A stretch of DNA of 64,000 nt from Hofstenia miamia (Eukaryota > Xenacoelomorpha > Acoela): assembly GCA_004352715.1 (NCBI GenBank), contig SCFE01000038.1:2073064-2137063 (forward strand). The letters are read 5' to 3'. A program made the position numbers and the translations under genes. The notes under the pieces are model-generated. The model saw only the letters and a program-made list of their open reading frames with translations. It had not been told where the DNA came from and made no database searches. Shown one piece after another: positions 35,374 through 46,900 of this stretch. The stretch's first letter is position 1; every line of letters starts with the position of its first letter.

Positions 35374-37172
35374 GCGAATAAATATTGTGCAAGCAAAATT
35401 TTATCACGTTTATCTTATATCGATATCAGTCATGATTGTGGAAATTAAAATATTATGTGCGATCAATTTACATTCAGTCATTAAGCAATCATCGGATCAC
35501 AAATTAACCTCATTTGAAAAAATCGCTATGAGCATTTGGGAAGCTTCTGTAGTTTCATTTGTAAACTTAATGAAGGAATGTAGAGAGGATGGGTCTATTT
35601 TTAGAAGTCTTTTTCAATCGAGATTTCTATGTATAACCCATTGTAAAGGATTGTTAAAGCATTCTTCTTCTGAAAAAGTCCATTCTATTAGATTTAGCGC
35701 GTATACAATATGCTAATGCTTTTCGCATAATGGTCTATTGTCCGCTCATAGCTTATAACAAACTCATGGCAATTTTAATGAAATTATGTTAAGATTTTCC
35801 ATTTAGCTATGTTTATGGACTCTATTCATCCGTTTGTCTCTGCTTCAAGCTAAAGGAAGTAATTACGAAATAGTAATTTATGTTGGTTATTGCGCTGTGC
35901 TGGAGGAAATATTATGCGTTTGGGGGTGAATTAATCTGCGAGCATTGCCAATCTCTGCTTATGAGCGGATGTGGAAATCAATTGCCATTAATCATTTTAG
36001 TTGTTAAGTAATTACATGTTTAACTCCTTCAAAACTCCCAAATGGAATCAAATTTTAAGCAAATACACATAATATGAGGTAAATCTAAGTATTTGTTTCG
36101 ATTTTACGAATATCAAAAATTTACAAAGTTATTATACAGTTTCCAAGCATTTAGGTTTTTTGTTCAACCGTTTTTCTCTACTTCAATGTTATGATAATGT
36201 GTGCACACAGTGAAATTGTTTTAAAAATTAACACTAGCCTCCTAAGAATGGCATTCACAAAGAAATTAATGGTAGATGATTTCCGTTGACAACTTATAAA
36301 CAAAATCATTGTATGAGAGCTTACGAGACGTACGTATGAAATTGGTTTTGAATCAAAGAATATTCATCTTAAACATTTAACGAATTTTATAAAATTGATA
36401 TAGCTGTTACAATAAATGACTATGGAAAACAATAATGACTGCCATAAAAAACCAATGTTGATTGGCACCTAAAAGATTTCTTTGAAATATTTTTATTGTG
36501 ATGGATTTATGCTATGCAATATTCAATTGTAATATCATTTCACCAATATTAATAAAATACAGCTTCTTAAGGAGGCAGTAGATATTGATTACATGTAATT
36601 TAAAAATCATATTTGTCAGTTTATAATTCAATTTATTTACTAAACTTACAAAATCAAACCGTTATGTCTCTCAGTGATGCAGATAATATGATTATCGGGT
36701 ACGGCTAAGCTCTCTTTTTTCAATTATAGGTAAATGGAATAAGATGTCTTCAAAAACATAAATTATCAATAATAATTCGAAAAAATTTAAAAATGAACGT
36801 GAATTGTGTTGGAAATTACATTGAAAATTTTTGAATTGCTTAATAGCATCAAAGAAAATTTCATTCTTGGGTACGGGTGCGAAAATATTTTGTTACCAAT
36901 ACATGCGACAGTAAAAAAGCTCTACCCGAACGTCACTAGTATGTTTTTTTACTGCAGCAATAATTTTTCTACATGTTTTGTAACAAACATCTGGGAACCC
37001 ACTTGAAAATATTATCAACGTTCACATTGCATAAGTCCTCTACAACAGTTCATTTCCAAACTACGTTTTTATTACAAATTTATTATGTTGATTGAATTAT
37101 TATTATTCCAAATATATCGACATTATATATTGGATAAAATAAAAATGCAGTATCATAAAATCCACTTTCAAT
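35374..37172. other. Sequence with one unassigned 114-codon open frame
   Basis: The plus-strand open frame at 35372-35716 is the longest gap-free one in the window. Its first codons overlap the target duplication of the MITE. I recognise no domain and see no flanking splice signals that would make it an exon; chance is the simplest explanation. Nothing else is recognised up to the gap. Confidence 0.4.
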
Positions 37173-37520
37173 NNNNNNNNNNNNNNNNNNNNNNNNNNNN
37201 NNNNNNNNNNNNNNNNNNNNNNNNNNNNNNNNNNNNNNNNNNNNNNNNNNNNNNNNNNNNNNNNNNNNNNNNNNNNNNNNNNNNNNNNNNNNNNNNNNNN
37301 NNNNNNNNNNNNNNNNNNNNNNNNNNNNNNNNNNNNNNNNNNNNNNNNNNNNNNNNNNNNNNNNNNNNNNNNNNNNNNNNNNNNNNNNNNNNNNNNNNNN
37401 NNNNNNNNNNNNNNNNNNNNNNNNNNNNNNNNNNNNNNNNNNNNNNNNNNNNNNNNNNNNNNNNNNNNNNNNNNNNNNNNNNNNNNNNNATATATATATA
37501 CATATATATGTGTGTGTGTC
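37173..37520. repeat. 317-N gap followed by a short (AT)n/(GT)n run
   Basis: Ns at 37173-37489, then AT dinucleotides with GTGTGTGTGT to about 37518. Unlike most gaps here, the left edge is not a microsatellite. Confidence 0.9.
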
Positions 37521-37521
37521 T

Positions 37522-37897
37522 CTAATTTAGTACGACTGAATAAAAGTCTGTTGAACATGAATTGGCATTAATTGGAGCAGAAATTCTTCCATACATTCTA
37601 TTACCAGTTAAATAGTCTCTGATTGATCTATTGGATAAATTTGAGATAATTGGACCTTCTATTTTTAGTTCTCTGGAAGTTCTTAGATTATTGGATAAAG
37701 ATGCTGCAAAAATCTTTCTTCCCATTTTCGTGCGAGTTTGTTTTATCTGGCTACCCGTGGCCTTCTTTGTTTTTCTGTAAAACGTATGCTAATGATGGCT
37801 TTAACTTTTGAGAATATCGCATATATTAAACCATTAAGGTTTTCCAAGCTGAAAATTCAATTGCTATATTTCTGATTGCAACTGCAATTTGAGGCAT
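37522..37897 (-). pseudogene. Tc1-like transposase, N-terminal DNA-binding region, decayed
   Basis: On the minus strand, from ATG at 37897, one frame gives MPQIAVAIRNIAIEF, a stop, then YMRYSQKLKPSLAYVLQKNKE, which fits the first helix-turn-helix of Tc1-type transposases. A frame change leads to TGSQIKQTRTKMGRKIFAAS, SRELKIEGP and SNRSIRDYLTGNRMYGRISA, which fits the second HTH with its usual RxxLxxxxLYGR ending. This bipartite domain binds the element ends. The frame stops at 37522, next to the microsatellite and gap, and no DDE catalytic part is seen. Assignment rests on motif order recalled from Tc1 proteins. Confidence 0.6.
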
Positions 37898-38348
37898 CTT
37901 TTTCATCAACTACCTGACCAATACGTCTGTAATTTTGAATCATCACCCTTACAGCGTTGTAAGATACACATTCAAAATTTATGAAATATTTATTTTATAT
38001 GTTACACTTATTAATCGGTGCAAGGACTGTTATCCGGCACATTAATAATATATAATAGTGTATATTTGTATACCGCCATACATCAAATGGTTCGTAGAAT
38101 AAAGCTAAACATTATACAAATATAACCGAAAATGAATGCTCCCTCAGCTTCGATATAAATGCAGATACTGATTCACAAGGACGAACCGGAAGAGACTGGC
38201 TCTTCCTAATTTTGGATTTATAACTATGCAAGCGCGCGATAATGTTTTGCGTTTTCAGATTTAAGGCTGTCTTGCACGCCCTTTACCCGTTTATTTTTTT
38301 ATAATTTGCTTTTTTTAATTTTTTAATTGCTTATAACTTAGAATCTAA

Positions 38349-38580
38349 TTAAAAAATATCCAAAATCTGAAACCTCCATGGGATGAAGTGTGTCTCCTCT
38401 GACATTTTTGTTCTAAAACTACGACCCGGCACTGTCCCATTGAGGTTAACCCAAATATAGTCTCCCTTTAAAACAACTCCAGGTTTCTTAGGGCTAAGGA
38501 TAGATTGTCTAATTCTTGTCACAAGACGTGCTGCACAACTTTGTAAAACCTGCATTTTGCGAATTTGGGTATCAAGGTGT
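38349..38580 (-). other. Open frame with a short LINE-RT-like start
   Basis: The minus-strand frame begins LDTQIRKMQVLQSCAARLVT, which resembles the thumb-proximal segment of CR1/L2-type LINE reverse transcriptases (xLQxxQNxAARLVT). The rest of the 68-codon frame (GDYIWVNLNGTVPGRSF and onward to 38349) does not fit that family and I recognise nothing in it. It may be a short LINE scrap joined to unrelated sequence, or coincidence. Confidence 0.3.
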
Positions 38581-40185
38581 GTAAAAACAAAAGTCTAATA
38601 CAAAAAATACACGAGATGTGTTCTAAGTTTGAACTCTCGAAATAAATATGTGCCAGAAGATGGAAATTTTCTGCAGCTGTGTATTTTTGTTTGTTACTTG
38701 AATGTAGTGAAATCGAGAATTAATGCATATTTCTGTCATCTCAACTAATTAAAAGACAATAAAAATTTCAGAAAAGTTAATTAACAATAAAATTGACTCC
38801 AGCTAACGAAACGTCATTGAGAATGAAGTGGTATGCTTTGAAATGCTGCTTTTGATGAATGCTACCACAGCTTCTTTTAAAACGAGTATAAATTATATCT
38901 CTCAGAGATGAAATGCAATTTCCTATTCGCTTTAAACAAAAGTGTGCGCATAGAGCGAGTTTTTGTATTTGGCAAACAGCAGCCTATTATTTCAATTTAT
39001 CCGAAATCAGTATTTACAATAATTGAAGTGCAAGAGTGCATAACTGCAGAATAACCATCTAGTAGTAGAAAGACATTATAAATTATTCGCTTTCATACAG
39101 TTTCCTATTCATAAATACTAAGCCAGAGCTAACTAAACAAATACTATTTAGTTGTTTAGCACTAACCTGTCTAGAAGTTATAGAAACTGTAAATGTTTAT
39201 GTGCAAAATTTAGTAGAAGATATATAAACTAGCATTTAGTACAATTTCTATTAAGTTAAACCTACAGAAAGTATTATCTATTTTGCATCACAATGTGATT
39301 GGAAGATAAACACTTGCAACAAATCATGTTTTAAGATTTTACCCGAGTGTTTATGTACTAACTATGTCAAGGAGTGCACAGAACAAGATCGTTAGATTAT
39401 TCGAAACAAGCATGTATTTCGTAAATTTCTTTCTCTAGGCACATCATTTAGATAATCTATAGCACATAATGGTTGTTTCAACTACGAGCAAAATTTTTAA
39501 GGCAATAAAATACAAGCCTCATTGAATGCACCACTAGCCATAAGTTATTGATCTACTAAAAATTTTAAGGCATACAGGTTTTTCAGTTTTCAATTGACAA
39601 TTTTATTAATGTGTATTTTTCTCTCGATATCTTGGTGTCCTTTCAAGTGTTCTTCACTCTTCTGTTTCATAAATTTCCTTAATTAATATTCTGAAGTTCC
39701 TGTTGAAAAAACTCAAAGTCTTTCAAGGTTGTTTACTTTATGATAATGATTTTTAATAAAAAAATTCTTTGTCCAGATTTTGTTTTAAACGCAGTGATGT
39801 AAATATTTTACAGAAATAGTGCTCAATTCTTCGTTATTGGAAAATCACAAATGATATTGATTAAGACAAATAGTTCGCTTTCAAAAAATGCGTCAATTAA
39901 ATTGCACTATATGAATATTGCAGAAAATAAATGAGTTAAGCAACCAATCAATTGAGGAGTAATTAAGCTTCCCAAATGCAAGATTCAATATTTTATTAGC
40001 TTTACAAAAGTTATGCCTTAAACAATGGATTTAGTTGGAAAACGAAACAGCAGAGGAGGCATTCGAAGGTTTCACATATACAAGTTCCAATTCTTCGGCG
40101 GGTTTCAAAAATTTCTTAATCAAGGTATGAATTATAAGATTAACTTTATGTAATCATATATTCCTATAACTAATGTCTACTTAAA
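38581..40185. other. Sequence with no recognised feature
   Basis: About 1.6 kb, A+T rich, nothing recognised. Confidence 0.5.
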
Positions 40186-41031
40186 NNNNNNNNNNNNNNN
40201 NNNNNNNNNNNNNNNNNNNNNNNNNNNNNNNNNNNNNNNNNNNNNNNNNNNNNNNNNNNNNNNNNNNNNNNNNNNNNNNNNNNNNNNNNNNNNNNNNNNN
40301 NNNNNNNNNNNNNNNNNNNNNNNNNNNNNNNNNNNNNNNNNNNNNNNNNNNNNNNNNNNNNNNNNNNNNNNNNNNNNNNNNNNNNNNNNNNNNNNNNNNN
40401 NNNNNNNNNNNNNNNNNNNNNNNNNNNNNNNNNNNNNNNNNNNNNNNNNNNNNNNNNNNNNNNNNNNNNNNNNNNNNNNNNNNNNNNNNNNNNNNNNNNN
40501 NNNNNNNNNNNNNNNNNNNNNNNNNNNNNNNNNNNNNNNNNNNNNNNNNNNNNNNNNNNNNNNNNNNNNNNNNNNNNNNNNNNNNNNNNNNNNNNNNNNN
40601 NNNNNNNNNNNNNNNNNNNNNNNNNNNNNNNNNNNNNNNNNNNNNNNNNNNNNNNNNNNNNNNNNNNNNNNNNNNNNNNNNNNNNNNNNNNNNNNNNNNN
40701 NNNNNNNNNNNNNNNNNNNNNNNNNNNNNNNNNNNNNNNNNNNNNNNNNNNNNNNNNNNNNNNNNNNNNNNNNNNNNNNNNNNNNNNNNNNNNNNNNNNN
40801 NNNNNNNNNNNNNNNNNNNNNNNNNNNNNNNNNNNNNNNNNNNNNNNNNNNNNNNNNNNNNNNNNNNNNNNNNNNNNNNNNNNNNNNNNNNNNNNNNNNN
40901 NNNNNNNNNNNNNNNNNNNNNNNNNNNNNNNNNNNNNNNNNNNNNNNNNNNNNNNNNNNNNNNNNNNNNNNNNNNNNNNNNNNNNNNNNNNNNNNNNNNN
41001 NNNNNNNNNNNNNNNNNNNATATATATATAT
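40186..41031. repeat. 834-N gap ending in (AT)n
   Basis: Ns at 40186-41019, followed by a short AT run (41020-41031). Confidence 0.9.
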
Positions 41032-42032
41032 TATCTAAAGTTATCAATTAACTAAAAAATAAATAAGTACTACATAGAATTTACCTTAGCAAGTTAATCA
41101 TATATAAATTATTTTGCAATATATACTGTTAAGAACTAGGTATTCAAGTTTAAAAAATAGACTCAGAAATATAAAAAATTTTGGGTTTAAATGCTCAATG
41201 CAATAATTTTGAAGTTTTTACTTACTAATTTTAATGGAGAAACATTTGTTTGATAAGAAAATATTTTATTGCCTATTTTGTTGATTAAAATATTAAATAA
41301 TGTTTAAAAATTACAATTTGTAAATTTTTATTAATCTAAAATACCTTTTTTCAATAAAACTTGACAATCAATAAGTTTTCAGTAAATAATAAACAGAAAT
41401 TATTTTTCTTTCATTTCTTCTATAAAGGTTAGTTGTAAAATCATAGTCTATTGGGCATCAATTTGAACAGGAATGTCATGTGATGAAGGGAATTATTAGC
41501 ATGATGGTAACAGAGTCCGCTTCAAATGCAGTGATGGACATAAGCCAAAAAAGCTGAAATACGAAATTTGGAATGCTTAAAACTATCTGATTTAGTGTAA
41601 AATAACTGGTTTTTTGATACAAAAAAATGGAAATGACGAGAGTGCACTTAGAAAAAATCTATTAAAAAAATTAAAAATGAAACCTGATTGACAAATCAAG
41701 TAGTTTTTTGTTGTTTGATATTTTTGCCGTCCAATCGAAAAACGATGTATTAAATTTTTCGAAAATTGAGGACAATGCATCTTTAAAAAACTGGGAATAG
41801 CAAAACCACTTCACGAGAATACCAATTCGAATTATATACAAATTATATTGATGTTGACTTAATGTATGTCACTAATATGAATTATATTTGGGATCTTTAG
41901 ACAACATATTAATAATATAGGACCAGAAGCCAGTTGGACTTTTGAGAGACCACTAATATCAATTACGATTACAGATTATTCCTATTATTCTAAAAACGTT
42001 TGTTGATAATGGAACTGCTATAGTAAATTTGT
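41032..42032. other. Sequence with no recognised feature
   Basis: About 1 kb, nothing recognised on either strand. Confidence 0.45.
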
Positions 42033-42269
42033 GTACAGAGCAGCGGCGTGGTTAAGGAGTGCATGGGGGCCCCCTACTAGGTTATTTGCCGGTTTCAGTG
42101 AAACAATGTGTATCAGTGCCTGCTAGTATATTTTTGTTAAAATGTATCGAATACTAATGCAATTCTTTAAAAAATAGTGTTTATGATAAAGTTTTAATTT
42201 ATTTCACATGAGTACTGCGGGACCATGCCCCCCCTAATTTGCAAATGTTGCCACGAGCCTGGTACAGAG
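42033..42269. mobile_element. hAT-type MITE with 8-bp target-site duplication
   Basis: The 221-bp element (42041-42261) begins CAGCGGCGTGG and, read from its right end inward, begins CAGGCTCGTGG (8 of 11 identical). It is flanked by a perfect 8-bp duplication GTACAGAG (42033-42040 and 42262-42269), which fits the hAT target consensus nTnnnnAn. Inside, GCATGGGGGCCCCCT near the left end is partly mirrored by GGACCATGCCCCCCCT near the right end, extending the inverted-repeat structure. There is no coding capacity. Its end sequences differ from those of the MITE at 35 kb, so it is another family. Confidence 0.8.
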
Positions 42270-43727
42270 ACATGACTCATTAACACGGAAAGCAGCCGGT
42301 AGCATACCATTACATTTTCTAATTTGATTTAAAATATTTGCTAGCAATGCTAAATAAAATAAATACACGAGTTGCTAGATTCTCACTTTTGCGATTTGTT
42401 ATCTGTGGTTAAATTTCCGAATCTTCATTATTTCCTACTTTAATATTAAAATTCGGTCTTTGATGTTTCTTCCTGTTTTGGCATCTTAAATTGCGTAATT
42501 TATACTGCAAATTATTCCACTGATCCTTTTTCTTAATTTCACGCCTTTGTTTCGTCTTCACCTGCGCATTAACCGCTTTTGCTTAATTGATTTTTTATTG
42601 CACTTCCCGATTTTAACTGAAAATTATCCATTTGTGTATTGGCAATTGTAGCAATATATCATTGACTACTGTAGGTAAAATGTGGACTGCGATAAATGCA
42701 TGTTTTTCAGTACATATTTTCTTATTCTTTACAATTAATATCAAATCATTTATTCACATTTGACGGGTAAAGTACTGCACAATCATTATGTGTTTTGCTT
42801 AATATACTCCTGAAATATTACAAGAAATTTATACCAATCAAAACCTACGATGTTTCATTTGGAATGACTTAATTCATTATGATTTATTCAAAAAGGTTAG
42901 CAAATTAAATTGCATTGTTACAAGTAGGTAACTAGCAATTGGAAATTGGAAGGGTATGGGCCCATCGCGATCAATAAACGACCATATATTATAGTAACTA
43001 TTTCAAATAATGTTATATGAACACAAACATGGGCAAATGGCCCGTATGTGAGAGCCATATCCTCTGTTTTCAGATATAGAGGTGGGCTGGGCCAGACTTG
43101 GTTCGAGTTATAGTAAAACATTGTTTAAATTTCTAGAAAGCTGGACTGACAAACTCATAGCAGCGACGCAAATTATCCCATATGCAGTGAGGCCATATAA
43201 CTTGTAAGCAATACCTTCAAAAATTTAATTTCCATTTTTGGTTTTATAATTTTTACATTCGTTTTAATGCTCTGACCAAATTTAATTTAGGTTTTCTCAT
43301 TTCAGGTAGTTGCATTTTAGTGTAAATTTCTAACACACCTCTGATCTACCAAAGGGAAAAACGAAATGTCTTTTTCAAGGATAATACAGATGGACCTAAA
43401 ATGTGTGAATTTGTTTCCAAGGTCTTAATTGCAGAACTATGTTTACCCCTGCATGCTCTAAAGCTTATTTTTTGAGAAGTGATGGCTGCTTGTACCTTTC
43501 AAACAATGCGAGCAGGATGTTTGTTTGCGAAGTGAGAGCTGGGTTTGAAAAACTACGATTCTAATCGGGATTCAAATTTCGGTTTATACGGCATGTCGTA
43601 TTATAGTAGCAGAAATCAGAAAAATGTTGATTCTCAAAGATTGAAAGATTTGTGTCATTTCATTTTTGATGCAAAAATTTAAATTACTTTTCTAATTATC
43701 CTTGATTTTGTAACTTTATCATTTCAA
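42270..43727. other. Sequence with no recognised feature
   Basis: About 1.45 kb. The minus-strand open frame 42918-43121 (67 codons) has no known motif. Confidence 0.45.
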
Positions 43728-43913
43728 TGTTTTGTTTGGACTTAATTAGACTGACATACGCGTAATTATGCACATAGACGGACTCTTTGCAGTACAATAA
43801 TCGAAAGAAAACCATATATATATNTGTTTTGTTTGGACTTAATTAGACTGACATACGCGTAATTATGCACATAGACGGACTCTTTGCAGTACAATAATCG
43901 AAAGAAAACCATA

Positions 43914-43950
<37 letters not shown>
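43728..43950. repeat. Exact 95-bp direct duplication at a single-N join, then (AT)n
   Basis: 43728-43822 is repeated exactly at 43824-43918 with one N between them (43823). The right copy runs into an (AT)n run to 43950. This is the pattern of two overlapping contig ends abutted without merging, so the duplication is probably not biological. Confidence 0.85.
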
Positions 43951-43952
<2 letters not shown>

Positions 43953-46900
43953 CCATAAACTGAGAAACTGTAGTATAAAATGTTAGCCGAACACTCTGTA
44001 TAAAATCAGTATCCTAAGACGGTTAACGGTTAAGAGGTATAAGAATTACATTTTAGTCTATGTGTATCTGTATTTATAATGTATAGTTCTTAATGCCTTC
44101 CTAAGCAACTGTTGAATAAATTATAAAACTTAATGTGCGCTTTTATTAACAGACAGAAGTGATCAATTCAAGACTTAATCTGTAATTATAATGAGGCGGT
44201 GACTTCCTCAAATATATTTCTTTCGCATTGCTACGATTCAATTCAGTTTCGTTGATTTATACATAGGAAGTCTCTGCATTTATTAGTACTACTGTAAAAA
44301 TAATGAAGTGATTATTTCTTTTGCTTCTTTATTATTCTGAGATAAAATCGTTTCATGAAATGACACCGTTACAACCCATAGTAGCTGCCGTTTACGTAGG
44401 TGTTATTTGATTGTTAATATGAAGATCCCCAATTTCAGGCCAATTGTTCAAATTCTGCAGAATCATTAATCGCGTTTTATTACTCAGAAGAAGTCTTATC
44501 TTTCTGAACTGAATGAATTTTGTCCTTGAGCGCTATTTGATAGTAATTCTTCAACGAAGAATAGCCATTTCTGTTTGGAAAATTGTCTACATTTGACAAA
44601 AAGCGTTATTTTAATTGATTTAAATTTAACTATATTCCCAATACGAGCAGCAAACTTCCAGCTGATCGGAATAAATTTTTAACTTTTGCACATAACATCA
44701 CACAGGTTGGCTGTCATGCTATACCTAAACAAAAAAAATTTCTGATTTCAAATTTATCAAAAATGTTTATTGTTTTTCATACTCAGTGAGGATTTGCTGA
44801 ATCTTTCATAGAAGAGTTAGAAGTATGTTATTTGTGCAAGGATCTCGATCATATCACTGGTTCCAGGAATGTTTGTTTTATACAACAGCAGCTATTCTTT
44901 AAGAAGCGTACTGAAAAATATAATTTATATTTAAAATAATTTAAACTGTGTTAATTATATATACAACTAGAACGTAATTTTGATTGATAAAGAGATTACA
45001 AAAAGCAATATTTACAAAGTTTTCCATAGAGGTAATGAAAGGGGCAAAGTCTTGTTAGCAAACTTATTAAGTTGAAATTTTAAATCTTCAAGTTTCTTCA
45101 CAATTTTAGAATTGGAACACAGTTTTATTATCTAAAATGTAGCAATCTGATGTTATCATATTGAAAAATTTGGTAAATTGAGCTGAAAAATGCGAAATGA
45201 CTTCCACAAAAATACTAAATGAGAATGAAAGTTGTTGTATGCAATCACATGATTTATGTTTTTCCCCCTCCTTTAAAAACTGTTTCTATGAACATTTCAA
45301 AATATTAAGTAAGTCAATTTTTCATACAGATCCAAGCAAATTAAATTCTTGAATAAATTGGCAATTTTCTGGCTGAGAATTTCTTACACGAACAACTGCA
45401 TCAATTATTGTCCAAGAAATTATTATCAGTAAGTACTCAGCAATCTCACAAATTCTTGCAACTAAATTTTGAGGATGTTTACCTCGTCTGCTTTTACATG
45501 AACTCTTGCATGCTCTATGAAGTTTTTCAAAATTCTTGAATTTGTTTTCGCAGTGAAAGCTACGAATATATGGTAGTTCAAACAAAATATCGATTGCATA
45601 CTTGAGGGAAGGTATACTATGCTTGATTGAATCTTAAAAAATAAACTACCTTGAAATTTAGGATTTTTCTTTATAACGATATTTACTCCTTTGTCTTAAA
45701 ACGTTTTATTTTAATGCGGAGCAATTGAGACGACTAAAGTAATTTTTTCTTATGCTCAATATTTAGTGTTTACGCAAGACACACGCTGAAGTGTATAGTT
45801 TATTGCAATTTTTATTAAAGTAGTTAGAATGGATAGTCTATTCTGTGCAAAAAGACTGTGCAGGAAATCATGCAAAGCAATAATTGTAATATATACATAT
45901 CACTCTAAACTTTAGTTGTCAAAATCGAAACCCAATTAGAGAAATCGGGGACTGGCTGAAATGGAAGTATTGCTATATTTAGAAATGAATGCATTTTTCA
46001 AATAGCTTAAAAGTATTAATTAACAGAGTTCGTTACTTGAAGAGTTTGATAGATATTTTTTCAATATTCATAATGAAAGCCAGTGCTGCACGTAAAGGCA
46101 CTTTGGAATGGCCGGTCAGGCTTTCAAAATTGAATTTTATTTACTAAATATAAAAAAATTGTAAAAATTTAATAAAATATTAAGAACTAAATTAGTAAGT
46201 GCATTATCAGGGTCGATTTTTTTACTGGCCTTGCCCTGCGTTTGATAACCCAATCTGATCAGAAATTCAATATCTCCATGAAGAAAATTTCGCATGCGCT
46301 ACTATGTGCAGCCTGCGATAAGGTGAACCCTTTTGTTCAGAGCGGGTGAATATTAATACTAAAGAAATTCCACAATATTTCGAGAGAGCTTCAATATCCA
46401 AAATTTGCAATAATGAAAATTTTTTGGCAATTCTCCCCTCTGACTTAGCCATGAAACACACATTTTGTTTTTGTAAAAATTGCAAATGTTAACTAATGAA
46501 ATCATGTCATTACTTTATAACCACATTGTGAAATGCTTTCAGCAAAATTTTTATATTACAATAAATTTTAAGCAAAATTCTCTATAATAATGCTTAAGCA
46601 ATTGCATACAATTTATTTTAATGTAGTAGTCCAACTTCTAGGACGAAATGTGTTCCATATACATAATTGCTTTCCTGAACAGGTTAGAAATGTTAATAAC
46701 AGAAACTTTGCTGAAGCTGGGGAATACCACTGTAATTGAATCTATCAATACATCTTGGCAATGTTTCCATTCAGGCAAGGAAAATTAACCTCATTTCCTT
46801 TTGAATTAGAATCACAGCTGGTTCTGTGAACAAAGGACAATTTTATAAAAATGAACCAATTAAATCATTATACCTTTGTTTATTTGTAGTTGAAGCTATT

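Noticed and set aside
46082-46243. Possible hAT element between CAGTGCTGCACG and TTGCCCTG
   Set aside because: The ends match poorly and the 8-bp flanks (ATGAAAGC and CGTTTGAT) are different.
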